Source: Polytrichum commune (Eukaryota; Streptophyta; Polytrichopsida; Polytrichales; Polytrichaceae). From it: a DNA stretch of 64,000 nucleotides. A program made the translations under genes and the position numbers. Within the stretch, counting starts at the first letter, position 1, and every line of letters begins with the position of its first letter. This document shows, in pieces, positions 54,653-64,000 of this stretch. The notes under the pieces are model-generated. The model saw only the letters and a list, made by a program, of their open reading frames with translations. It was not told where the DNA came from and searched no databases. Where the stretch lies: NCBI GenBank assembly GCA_950295325.1, contig OX485806.1:49905169-49969168 (forward strand), read 5' to 3'.

Positions 54653-55593
54653 TGTCACAACCCTTGCTAGGGTCCCTTAATTTTATTTTGACTGCTTTCC
54701 AATTCTAGCAAGTATCATAAGTGCTAACATGCACATCCCGCACACGTGCATAGTTAGTTCCCCATACCACGGACCTCCAAGCTCATGACTTGGTCACCAA
54801 ACCCTCCTATACATGCATTCTGGACTTTCTCCTTAGTGGGTAGCCAATGGTTAGATGTGGACTTTCATTCACGGAAGTTCACTCTTGAGATGATCATCGT
54901 GTTACCAAAGCAACACTACAACAACCCAAAGCATAGTTGCCAAGTATGCTCCAGGTGGGGTCGGTTTGCAACGTCGCCTCACCTTTAGAAGCCTCTAGGA
55001 CTTTGGACAGGGCCCCTATCCCACTGTTAAGTAACCTTTGTCACTCTCCTAAAAGTTGAGGCCATGTAGACATTTCCCTTAGCCGATGGGGCTAGAATCC
55101 CCTAGCGGCTTCAAACCTCCATAACTTTGTTGTGTGTTATTTGATTATATCAAGCAACCACTTCATCGACATTTATTCTTTGCATAGATGCCGATAGACT
55201 CATCACTTGTCCAATTCAAACAACTATTGAGGAAGCGTTATGGTTGTTCAAATCTCGGCAGTCCCGGACGCCACTCCTAGGTCATTGTTGTCCAAGGGCG
55301 ATGTCCCGGGGCAGCGCCCCACTCAAGTTGCCATATCTCGTAGCTCACACCTCCGATTGGGGTGTCTTTGAGCATTCTAGAATTCGGACGCCATAAGCTA
55401 CTCTATGCTTATGGCCTTATTCTCGTGACTCTTAAGGTCCATAGGTGGGAGGTGTTCTCAACACCCGGGGCCCTCACCCACATTAGGATCACTTGGGCCC
55501 TCTCACCTATGGCGCCACAAGTTCAAGTGTCACTCTGGGGACCCCCTTGTGCCCATGGTGTTGCGGGCACTCCTCATGGAAAGGTCCACAACA
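54653..55593 (-). mobile_element. Solo LTR-A, minus strand, TSD TTATT
   Basis: Read on the minus strand it starts TGTTGTGGACCTTTCCATGA and ends CTAGCAAGGGTTGTGACA, 941 bp with TG...CA ends. Perfect 5-bp direct repeats TTATT flank it (54648-54652 and 55594-55598). No internal element sequence lies beside it. Confidence 0.88.
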
Positions 55594-55599
55594 TTATTA

Positions 55600-56261
55600 A
55601 TAAGGCCATTTAGTAAGCCACCAATAAACTAATGAGCCGTTCGAACAATTAGTAGGCCACATATGCTATTGGCAAGCCATTTAAGATTAGTAAATTATGA
55701 CCACAAATAGTAAGATACATAAGGTTTTTAAACCACTTAGTGTGCTTTTGGAATTAGGTAACCACATAGCAAGTCACTTAGGCCACATGGGTGAGGTAAA
55801 ATGGAGGTGGAAGTAAACAAGGGCCAAAAAATGATTTTTTGGTTAACTTTATGAATTTCCCCATGCCTAGATAATTCATAGGTAGGTTTTAGAATGTAAT
55901 CTATCATGCTTTGATTGTAAAAGAAGATGGGAATTATATGTGTTCTCTTTGAAGATGTTTGGAAGATAGATCTTCATATTAGAAAAAATAAAAGATATAG
56001 GAATATAAAAGGGTGGTACATGTTAGACATCACCTTCTGTTATATATAGGATTAGGATTAGAATTAGCACACCTTATTCATGACGAGAGGCTACACGAAA
56101 GCTAGGTCCTTTGAATCTTTACAATTTTGGAATATAAAAGCTTCAAGCTCAAACCTTCTTCCTAATTATTCAAGGTAAACACAAAGTAATTGATAGCATA
56201 GATATCATCAAGATTATGTTTAGAGAGTTGATGGATGCCATGTGTAGAAACTCACATGAGG
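55600..56261. other. AT-rich; short degenerate repeats
   Basis: At 55600-55800 the words AAGCCA, TAGTAAG, AGGCCACAT and CACTTAG recur loosely without a fixed period. No gene seen. Confidence 0.4.
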
Positions 56262-56525
56262 TGAGATAGACATAAGAGTTGAAAATTGAGTGTAATTAAG
56301 AGAAATGATATAGAACTTAAAAAAAATGAGAAAATTGTAAAAGTTGAAAGGCAATTGTGTAAGTAGTGACGTATTGAGGCATACATGTGGTGAGAGAAAT
56401 TGTAAGAGTTGAAAGGTAATTGTGTGAGGAGTGAATTCTAGAGACACACGTGTAGTGAAAGAAATTATAAGTGTTTGAAAGGCAATTGTATAAGTGTTGA
56501 GAGATCATAAAAACTCACATGAGAT
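56262..56525. repeat. ~65-bp tandem repeat, four units
   Basis: Starts near 56262, 56328, 56392 and 56457. Each unit has GAGAxAAATTGTAAxAGTTGAAAGG, CAATTGTGTxAG and an ACxCACATGxGGTG end. Divergence between units is high. Confidence 0.8.
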
Positions 56526-58282
56526 GAGAATAGCTGGATTGCAAAGTTATGATTGGATTTGATTACCAAGAAAAACTCATGAAGATTTAACACTCATACG
56601 TGTGAGAAAAAATATTGAAAGGAGAATGTATGAGGTTGCATGCAAAGATGTTGATAATTGAATACGTGTAACTTCTTAAATCAATGTCGCTATAAGTCTA
56701 AGAGTTATCAATATCTTAACATAAATAAAATTACAATTTATTCTTTGCGTACCTATTTCATTCCGCTATCATTTTTCTTATTATAGTAATTCTTGAACCT
56801 ATGTTATCCATGTGTCATTATCATCATAGATTGCCTAAGGAAATTAAATACGACGAATGATATGAATATAAAAATGTTATGATTTAATCCTTACATGATG
56901 TAATCGAATATATATATATATATATAAGCAAGATTTGTATTGTAAGTTTTCTCTAAAAATAGTACGTGGATATTATTGCTAAATTTTAATAGAATTAAGA
57001 GTTGCATTAAAAATAGATTGTGTCATATTTATAAATAGAACTGAGATACATTGATTATAATAAGATTATAATGATGTTATTTATAGCTAAATTGCAATAC
57101 ATTGAGGAGTTGTATTAAAAATAACATATAATATAGTTTTGGTAAAGATTGTAATATAAGTATTGTGAATTTGCTTAAAATAGAATATATCACATGTAGT
57201 TGCGGTTCCAAGTGTCATTGATTTGAAAAGGATATTATCTCTAAAGGAGAGTGAGAAATTAAAAAAAAAATTACGAAATTCAAAGATGCTGGTCCTTTTA
57301 GTGAACAATGTTGCTATGAATAATAATTCCAGTGGATAATATTGGGATGAATAATACTTCCTAGATATTTTGGTGGTACTAATTTCATATTGTAAAGAAA
57401 GTGAATATCGCTTGCACCAATTTTCCCACTCTTTGTTAGTCCTCCCTCATTAATTAGGATTATCAATGTAGTAAAACGTGAAATAAGAGAAATTTTTGTT
57501 TCATTGAAAATTGGTTAGCATCCCGCTAATAATAATTCTCCATTATTTTTCATAAATTATGTATAAATTTATGCACCATAAAGGTTACATCAAAGATGGA
57601 TGCAAAAAATAAGCTTCCTTAGTCACATCAAATAAAATGATGTGTATAAATATATAAAATAATGAATTGGTTGTAGAAGATAGAATATGAGAAACAACAA
57701 GGTTAGAATAAGACTACTACGCTATTTCGAAGAGGGATACAAATTATCCCATGTTGTTTGTGTGAACCAATGAAGAGAAGAAAAATAATAAAAAAACAAA
57801 GCAAGAAGAGCATGAAACCATCTCACTCTTAGCATTGTTCATATGCCTTTGTGTAGGTGTTTATGCTTGTGCAATCTTTTCTCTTATTGATTCCAATAGA
57901 TTATGCGCCCACCATGTAACTGAAGTGCCTAGACATTTGATTGCATTTGAATTTGCGGAGTGATTCTGGAGGGGTTGGCGTTTTGGAGCGTTGGAGGTGT
58001 CCGATAATGCATTTTGTTGTTGTAAGTATTTCTTTGTTTTTAATTTTTTGCTTGAATGTATGTTTGATGCAAGAGCATGTGATTTGAGTGTCTTGAATGT
58101 TGAGAGTTTATTTGAGAGGTTTGGAGGTGTATAGACTTCAAATATTTGTTTTGATTGTTTTGAGTGTTCAAAGATTTCTTTGAGAGCTTTGAAGGTGTTT
58201 AGACTCCAATAATACATGATTTGAGAGGCTTGAATTTTGAAAAACATTCTTTGAAAGTGTAAAATGCACTTGAATTGAAAAG
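56526..58282. other. AT-rich stretch with a TA microsatellite
   Basis: A (TA)9-10 run lies near 56909-56927. Two related blocks (CTAAATTTTAATAGAATTAAGAG near 56978 and CTAAATTGCAATACATTGAGGAG near 57086) hint at a further duplication. The ORF 58289-57861 (minus) lies in repeat-like DNA and has no recognisable domain. Confidence 0.45.
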
Positions 58283-58613
58283 ATCCCATTTAAGTGATTT
58301 GAGTGTTCTTAGAATTGTCTTGTGGTGTAGAAAATCTTATTTGAATGATTGGAGAGTGTAAGTAATTTGAAGTGAAGAAGATCTTATTTGAATGATTTGA
58401 GTGTCTTTCGAACTCTCTTGAGGTGTAGAGAATCTTATTTGAAAGATTTGATAGTGTAAGATATTTGAGGTGAAGAAAATTTTATTTAAGTGATTTGAGT
58501 GCCTTAAAAATTTTTACGAGGTGTATAAGATCTACCTTGAGATATTTGAGGGTGTAAGGTATTTACGGTGAAAATGATATTGTTTGAATATTTTGAGCAT
58601 TTATCAGAGTACA
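58283..58613. repeat. 98-bp tandem repeat before the copia gag
   Basis: AT(C/T)(T/C)xATTTxA(A/G)TGATTTGAGTG starts at 58283, 58381 and 58479, with a partial, diverged unit at 58577. The spacing is exactly 98 bp each time. It ends at ...GTACA, three bases before the gag-start ATG, so it probably lies in the 5' LTR or leader of the copia element. Confidence 0.88.
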
Positions 58614-58615
58614 GG

Positions 58616-59440
58616 ATGGTATCATTTGAAAGTGAGGCCGATAAAAATAATTGACAAGTTCAATGGAGGAAAATTTAATCTTTGAAAGTTCAAAATCGAA
58701 ATGTTGTTAGCATCTATGGATCTTTGGGATATTGTTGACAGATCAGATAAACCTCCACCTTCCAATGCGGATCCCAAAATTTTGAAGGAGTACCAAAGAC
58801 ACGTCAAAAAGGCCATATCCATCATCAGCCTTAATTTGGCGGACAACCAACTTGCGCACATCAAGGGTTGCAAATGACTCGCTGAGGCGTGAAATATCTT
58901 TTGCTACATTCACAAGACGAAGATTTTTTTTTAACATCTTTTTTCATTCGTCGCAAATTTTTTACATGTAAGATGTAAGAGGGCGACAACTTGTTGGACC
59001 ACGTCAACAAGGTTAAGGCACTTGTAAAACAACTGACTTGTTTGAAGGTACATGTGAGAGACGAAGACATTGTCATGACCTTGCTTAAGAATTTGCCAAT
59101 ATCGTTTGAATATTTTATCACCGCCATGGAGATGATGCCGATGAACGAACTTATGATGGACGACATGATGGCATGTTTGATGCACAAGATGTCGAAGCGC
59201 AAGAAGAATGAACCCCAACGTGAGGATGCCGCCATGGTGTTCCACTAAGGCAAAAGGGGCAACTCGTTTTCACGCCAAGGTAGAAAATCATATTACTGTT
59301 GTGGCAAACCAGGCGACATTGAGCGTTTTCACTACAAAACATTAAAAAAAACGAAAAAAAACGAAGAATGCAAATGACGATGACGACTATGTATTTGTAA
59401 TGCATAATGAAGCACATTCAAAAAATATGTGCAAATAGAT
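58616..59440 (+). pseudogene. Ty1/copia gag
   Basis: It begins around ATG 58616. After an early frameshift one frame shows KIIDKFNGGKFNL, KIEMLLASMDLWDIVD, YQRHVKKAISIISLNLADNQL, then from 58991 HVNKVKALVKQLTCLKV, DEDIVMTLLKNLP and HKMSKRKK, all typical of plant copia gag. A knuckle near 59295 (YCCGKPGDIERFH) has lost conserved Cys and His positions. At least five stops or frameshifts occur, so it is dead. Confidence 0.88.
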
Positions 59441-60505
59441 CATGGATTCGAGTGCCTCTAAGCACATGACTTTAAATAAGGGTGTATTTGACACATACGA
59501 GGTAATCATTTTAAGCAATGTATATTTGGGTGATAATAGCGTTGTCTAAGCTATCGAACTGGGATTCATTATCGTGGAAACATTCTTAGAAGGTAAAACC
59601 AACCAAATTCATATCAAAGATGTGCTTCACATACCCAAATTGCATGCCAATTTATTTTCTGTGAGCAAACTTATATCGAACGGTTTAAAGGTCCAATTCA
59701 ACCTAAACGAATGCATTGTCAAATCTTGGAATGATTAAGTCATTGTGATTGCGCCACGTGAACGCAACTTGTACAAAATCAATTTTTTGAAGGTGCACAA
59801 AGCGAAAGCGGCTAACTTTGTACAATCCCCAAATGGAAAATGACGCACTCGAGTTTTGGTACCGCCGCCTTGGCCATTTGAACGTAAAGAGTGTTCATAC
59901 CCTCTAAAATATGGTAAGTGGTATTAACCTCACATCCTCGTTTTTTTGTGAAGCGTTCAAAGGTAAACATAAGGCTGCATTTCTAAATAAGAGAAGGAGC
60001 TGAGCAACCAAGCATTTGGAAATCGTGCATTCCGACGTGTGTGGCCCATGAAGACTACATCTATGGCAGTGCAAGGTATTTTGTAATTTTCATTGATGGT
60101 ATTTTAAAGAATATGTGGTTGTATGTCTTAAAATGCAAAGGGGATTGCTTATTGAAGTGTTAGAAGTTCAAAACACTCATAGAAATACAATCAGAGCACA
60201 ACATCAAAATGTTTCGGTCAGAGAATGGCGGGGAGTTCGTTTTCAAGGCATTTAATCATTTTTTTAAAGGATCATGGTATCGAGAAGGAAACGTCTACCC
60301 CATATATGCCTCAACAAAATATAGTATCGGATCGTGCAAATCGTATCATCATGAAGATTGCAAGGAACATGCTTCATGCTTAAAATCTCGACAAGTCATT
60401 TTGGACGAAAGTGGTGGTTAATGCGGTTTACATAGGAAACCGTTGTCCTACAAGGGCATTGGATTTCATTACGCCCAAAGAAATGTGGAGCGGAAGAAGG
60501 CCTTG
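59441..60505 (+). pseudogene. Ty1/copia protease and integrase, interrupted
   Basis: The protease loop reads IMDSSASKHMTL near 59440-59475; the usual D-S-G-A is D-S-S-A, so the catalytic glycine is changed. DVLHIPKLHANLFSVSKL follows. The integrase zinc region is FWYRRLGHLNVKSVH and CEAFKGKHKAAF (about 59850-59990), then HSDVCGP and, near 60209, FRSENGGEF. The glutamate region is frameshifted. Coding stops at the solo LTR insertion after SGRRPC (60505) and resumes at 62719. Confidence 0.87.
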
Positions 60506-62718
60506 TGTAGAGCAGATTTTTGGGCTATAGTCTGAATAGAGGCTTTTTGAGCCAAGTTTTCGGAGGAACAAATGGAAATATTGGACTATAGTCAGATGAA
60601 AGAACTTCTATAGTCGTTTTAGAAACCGAATGACCTCGGGAAGGAGTTGTAACCGCCTGAGAGAGGAGGCTGATAAAGGACTATAGTCCGGGGAAGGAAA
60701 GAGGCCATTTTCAACGAGTGTTTTCAGGCTATAGTCTAGGGTAGTCGCTAGTAAGCGAAGGATATGTAGAACCGGCCAAATGCCGAGTGAAAAACTTAGT
60801 TTCAACTCTGTGATAGAGTGAAGTTTTAATACTGGAATCAATTTGAAAGTAAGTAAGTTATTTTGTGGAGTATGCAAGTGTATGAGAGCAATGTCAAAAT
60901 GTGCAAAGAATGATTGGAGTGAGTAAGAATGTAAGCGAGAGATTGAGGTTGCAATGAGAGAGAGAGAATGTAAGAATGTGATTGTATGTGAAATGAATCG
61001 TCTGACAAAAAGATGTGAGTGATATTTGAGGAGTAAGTAACCTTATGGAGCGAACATGAATGGAAGTATCTTGGAATGTGAGAAGACCCAGTAACGGAGG
61101 AATATCTGAACCTAAGGAAGTCTGAGGAAGCAAGGCAAGGGATAATGAATCATTGAGAGGAAGAATGGAATGTTGTAGGAGCAATAGGGCTATAGTCCAT
61201 CAGAACGTTACCTGAGAGTGAATATGGGAGTGTAATGTGGGAAGAGTTGCCTAATGGGTGTTACTAAGAACCTGTAAGGATAAGCACGCCCGCTCAGAGG
61301 CAAAGTGAAGAGAGAGAGATAAGGTTAGAGGGAGAGACCTCGCGCTACTACCAAAAGCCGAGAAGGACTATAGTCAGTAGAGAGAATGAACAACCTATGA
61401 GGAAGGAAGAGCGAGAGAAGAAGAGAGAAAGAGAGGCAGAGAGAGAGTACTTAGATTAGGGTGAGCGTAGTTTAATGATGTGATTATAGACGCGCCCAAC
61501 CTAAAAAGTAGAAGAAGTATGGGCTGGAAGTGATACCCTCATCATTACTTAGCATGTGAGATGACTGTGTGAGGTTGAGATAATGAGTTGAAAGATGAAC
61601 GATTGAGATTACCTAGGTTATTGGCATGAATAATGCGTGGTTAATCAAGGCTTAAGCCAATATGGAATATAGTCCAGTGTGATTATTCTATCTTGAAGTG
61701 TGCAGAGATTGCAGACCGGATTGGAATGGAAGATGGTTCATGAATGAGATAAGTTGTTAATTGAAGATTAATGCAAATAAGATGATAAATGAACCAATTG
61801 CATTAAATGAGATTATGTGAATTGACTTGAAGATGTTGCATTGTTGTTTTGTGGCTCAGGGAGTGCACTATTCATTAAAACCAAGCATCACGTGCGTGCA
61901 TGCCCTTTATTAAAATACCCCTGTATACATTTTATTTTTGCTAAAATCAAGCAATATACTTACAAATCTCATTGCTTCAAAATACATTTCCATATGTACA
62001 CAAGGGTCCAAAAATAAATACAAAAATTGTATATAACATGTGTACAAATGTTTGGAAATGCAAAAATATGGCCCTATTATATGTATAATATCAAATCATG
62101 GATTTTTAGTTATAAAGTCGTTACTTAGTGGATGAAAAAACACATGATTCTTGGTCCAAGTCTGACTTGAACGCGTAAATGCGTACTTTACATATATTTT
62201 TCTATAGCCTCATGTATATCTACTTCTTGCTTAATAGCAATATGTCTCTTGTACGTTTATTTTGTACATGCTTGTTTTAAATAATACCCCTTTTGTTCAC
62301 CCACGTGTATAAATACAGTACTTGAACAATGCACTCCCTGGGTTTTGTGGAAACCAAAGGATACTAACCCCAATAGGATGAAAAATCCATTGGCTGAATA
62401 TTGACCGGTTACTCAAAGACAATAGTCCCAATTTATGAAATTCACGACAGAAATAGGTCGAACCTTAGAGTGATAGCACCTACCTAAAAGATAGGACAAA
62501 CAACACTCACTACAGAACCAACACGAATGAACTAATAAGGAAGAGAAATAATGGGATAAATTAATGTTGAAGAGAGTAGAAGAGTGAAGAAGACCCCATA
62601 TTGTTGTTATAAACCTTAATCCAATGTGACATTAACCCTTATAGACACTAGCTCAGTCTTCCTGGAGACGTTGTTCCCTGGGTTTTGTTGTTTAAAGTGA
62701 AACCAAAAACTTACTACA
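60506..62718. mobile_element. 2,213-bp TG...CA insertion (probable solo LTR), TSD CCTTG
   Basis: It starts TGTAGAGCAG at 60506 and ends TTACTACA at 62718, with TGTAG/CTACA as inverted ends. Perfect 5-bp repeats CCTTG flank it (60501-60505, 62719-62723). Removing it plus one CCTTG restores the copia integrase frame (SGRRPC then IAHMCVFGC). It has no gag or pol sequence and no internal direct repeat that would define two LTRs, so a solo LTR is the best reading. The first 1.2 kb carries eight CTATAG-type motifs. Confidence 0.85.
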
Positions 62719-64000
62719 CCTTGCATTGCACACATGTGTGTGTTTGGGTGCATCACCTACGCAATGGTATCGGATGAACAAAGGGGTAAGCTCGATGCAA
62801 AGGGCACAAAATGTTTGCTTTTAGGTTATTGGAAGGGGAGTATGGCCTATAGGCTAATGTGTTTACAAAATAAAAACATTATAAATGTAGACATGTGGTT
62901 TTCATGAAAGATGGCACGAGCGTTAGAAACGCTTTGGATAATCATTTAAATGGGAGAAATGAAGGCCTTACGGCAATTATTATGGACGAATCATCCAAAT
63001 CATTTTCTTGTGATGATGGTGAGGAGCAACATGAGCAAGTCGAAGATCATTTGGTTGTAAATGAGGAGGTAATCGTAATCCCGTGGAGAATGACGGCTAC
63101 ATTGAGAGATTCGATAAGGATAGAGATATCTTAAGAGGAAGGAACGTCCCCCGGAGAGTGGTGAAAGAATCACATTCTACCCCAACACGGCAAAAAACAG
63201 GCCAATGTGGTGTTGTTGGATGATCTTTGAATTTTTGCGAAGCGTTGAGATTCGAAGATGCAAGCAAGTGGGAGGCCGCAATGCAAGAGAAATATAACTC
63301 GTTTATAGCCAACGGTACATCGGAATTGACCAAGCTTCCAAAGGATTGTTTTGCACCAAGAAGGATGCATCGGATGAAATTGTTAGGTATAAAACACGGC
63401 TAGTAGCAAAAGGATAATTTCAAATGGCCGGAGTTGATTCTAATGAGACCTTTGCTTCCGTGGCCAAATTTATCACCATTAGATGTACACTCACATTAAG
63501 AGCGGCCTTGAATTGGGAGATCCACCAAATGGATGTGAAAACGGCGTTTTTGAATGGAATATTGGAGGTAGAGATTTATATGGATCAGTTGGAGGATTTC
63601 GTACAAGAGGGGAAAAAATATCTTGTGTGCAAACTCACAAAAAGCTTTGTACAGGCTTAAGAAATCGTCAAGGGCATTGTACCACCGTATCGACTCATTT
63701 TTTATTAACGAGGGTTTTTGTAGGAGCCAAACGGATCATTTGTTGTACGTCAAACAAACGGGTGAATATTTGTTAGTGGCAATCATATACATGGATGTTT
63801 TAATCATATTGGCAAGCAATGTAACCCAATTGAAGTGGCTCAAATCGGAGCTCGAGAAGGGATTTGAAATGAGCGATCTTGGAAAATTATATTATTGCAT
63901 AGGAGTGGAATTTGAGAGGAATAAAGAAGATTGTATCATTATTATGAACCAAAAGAGCTACATCAAATAAATCCTCAAGCGTTTTAATATGGAAGAATGC
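62719..64000 (+). pseudogene. Ty1/copia integrase end and RT, running off the window
   Basis: It resumes with HMCVFGCITYAMV and GKLDAKGTKCLLLGYWKG (about 62725-62840), then an acidic linker (HEQVEDHLVVNEEV at 63030). RT begins near 63240 with WEAAMQEKYNSFIANG, then IHQMDVKTAFLNGILE and KALYRLKKSSRALYHRIDSF. The active-site box is YMDV (near 63790), not YVDD, so one catalytic Asp is gone. A TAA ends the frame at 63970 and similar coding continues in frame to the window edge. It resembles the copia end at 2488-3624. Confidence 0.9.

Noticed and set aside
57861-58289. 142-residue minus-strand ORF
   Set aside because: Its sequence is the antisense of the degenerate TTTGAGTG-type repeats before copia gag.
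58615-58630. TGGTATCA as a tRNA-Met primer-binding site of the copia element
   Set aside because: It overlaps the likely gag start ATG and diverges after eight bases, so it may be chance; not annotated.

Overview
This is a piece of plant nuclear DNA: one recognisable intron-containing host gene in a dense bed of decayed, nested transposable elements. The host gene, at 42.6-46.5 kb on the + strand, is a CorA/MRS2-type magnesium transporter. I place eleven coding exons plus an intron in the 5' UTR. They join into an uninterrupted 414-residue reading frame ending in the GMN motif and two membrane helices. Plant-type Ty1/copia and Ty3/gypsy elements, a PIF/Harbinger-like end, small TIR elements and an intron with plant-like splice sites fit a land plant. 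A non-flowering lineage (bryophyte, fern or lycophyte) is possible, but the sequence does not establish this.

Layout, left to right. 1-4.3 kb: an LTR-A fragment and the 3' end of a copia element (RT end plus RNase H). 4.3-10.4 kb, minus strand: a gypsy element ('gypsy-1') with gag, protease and integrase C-terminus. It has lost RT, RNase H and most of integrase, its 3' LTR carries a 57-bp tandem array, and an inverted LTR-A piece splits its gag. 12.0-16.6 kb, plus strand: a chromodomain-bearing gypsy integrase, interrupted inside the chromodomain by a solo LTR-B with a perfect 5-bp target duplication. 16.6-21.7 kb: a plus-strand 'gypsy-2' copy, itself interrupted by LTR-B-like DNA. 21.7-30.4 kb: the 5' LTR, primer site, leader and gag start of a plus-strand gypsy-1. 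Its leader is interrupted by 'LTR-C' sequence holding a trihelix DNA-binding gene remnant, a SINE-like insert and a long unrecognised coiled-coil ORF. 30.4-36.4 kb: a minus-strand gypsy-2 containing a solo LTR-A. 37.6-40.6 kb: inverted repeats around a gypsy integrase that ends in a PHD finger and carries a 518-bp hAT-like insertion. 41.4-46.7 kb: the MRS2 gene. 47-53 kb: TA-flanked small elements, an unidentified coding remnant and a roughly 148-bp satellite-like array. 53-58 kb: two more LTR-A copies and short tandem repeats. 58.6-64 kb: a copia element running off the window edge, split by a 2.2-kb TG...CA insertion (probable solo LTR) rich in a CTATAG motif.

Several insertions can be proved from the sequence alone, because removing the insert and one target duplication rejoins the host element's reading frame. 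All transposon ORFs I could read carry stops, frameshifts or lost catalytic residues, so none looks autonomous. The most novel candidates are the coiled-coil ORF placed just before an LTR-C polypurine tract, joined to a trihelix domain, and the PHD-finger integrase.
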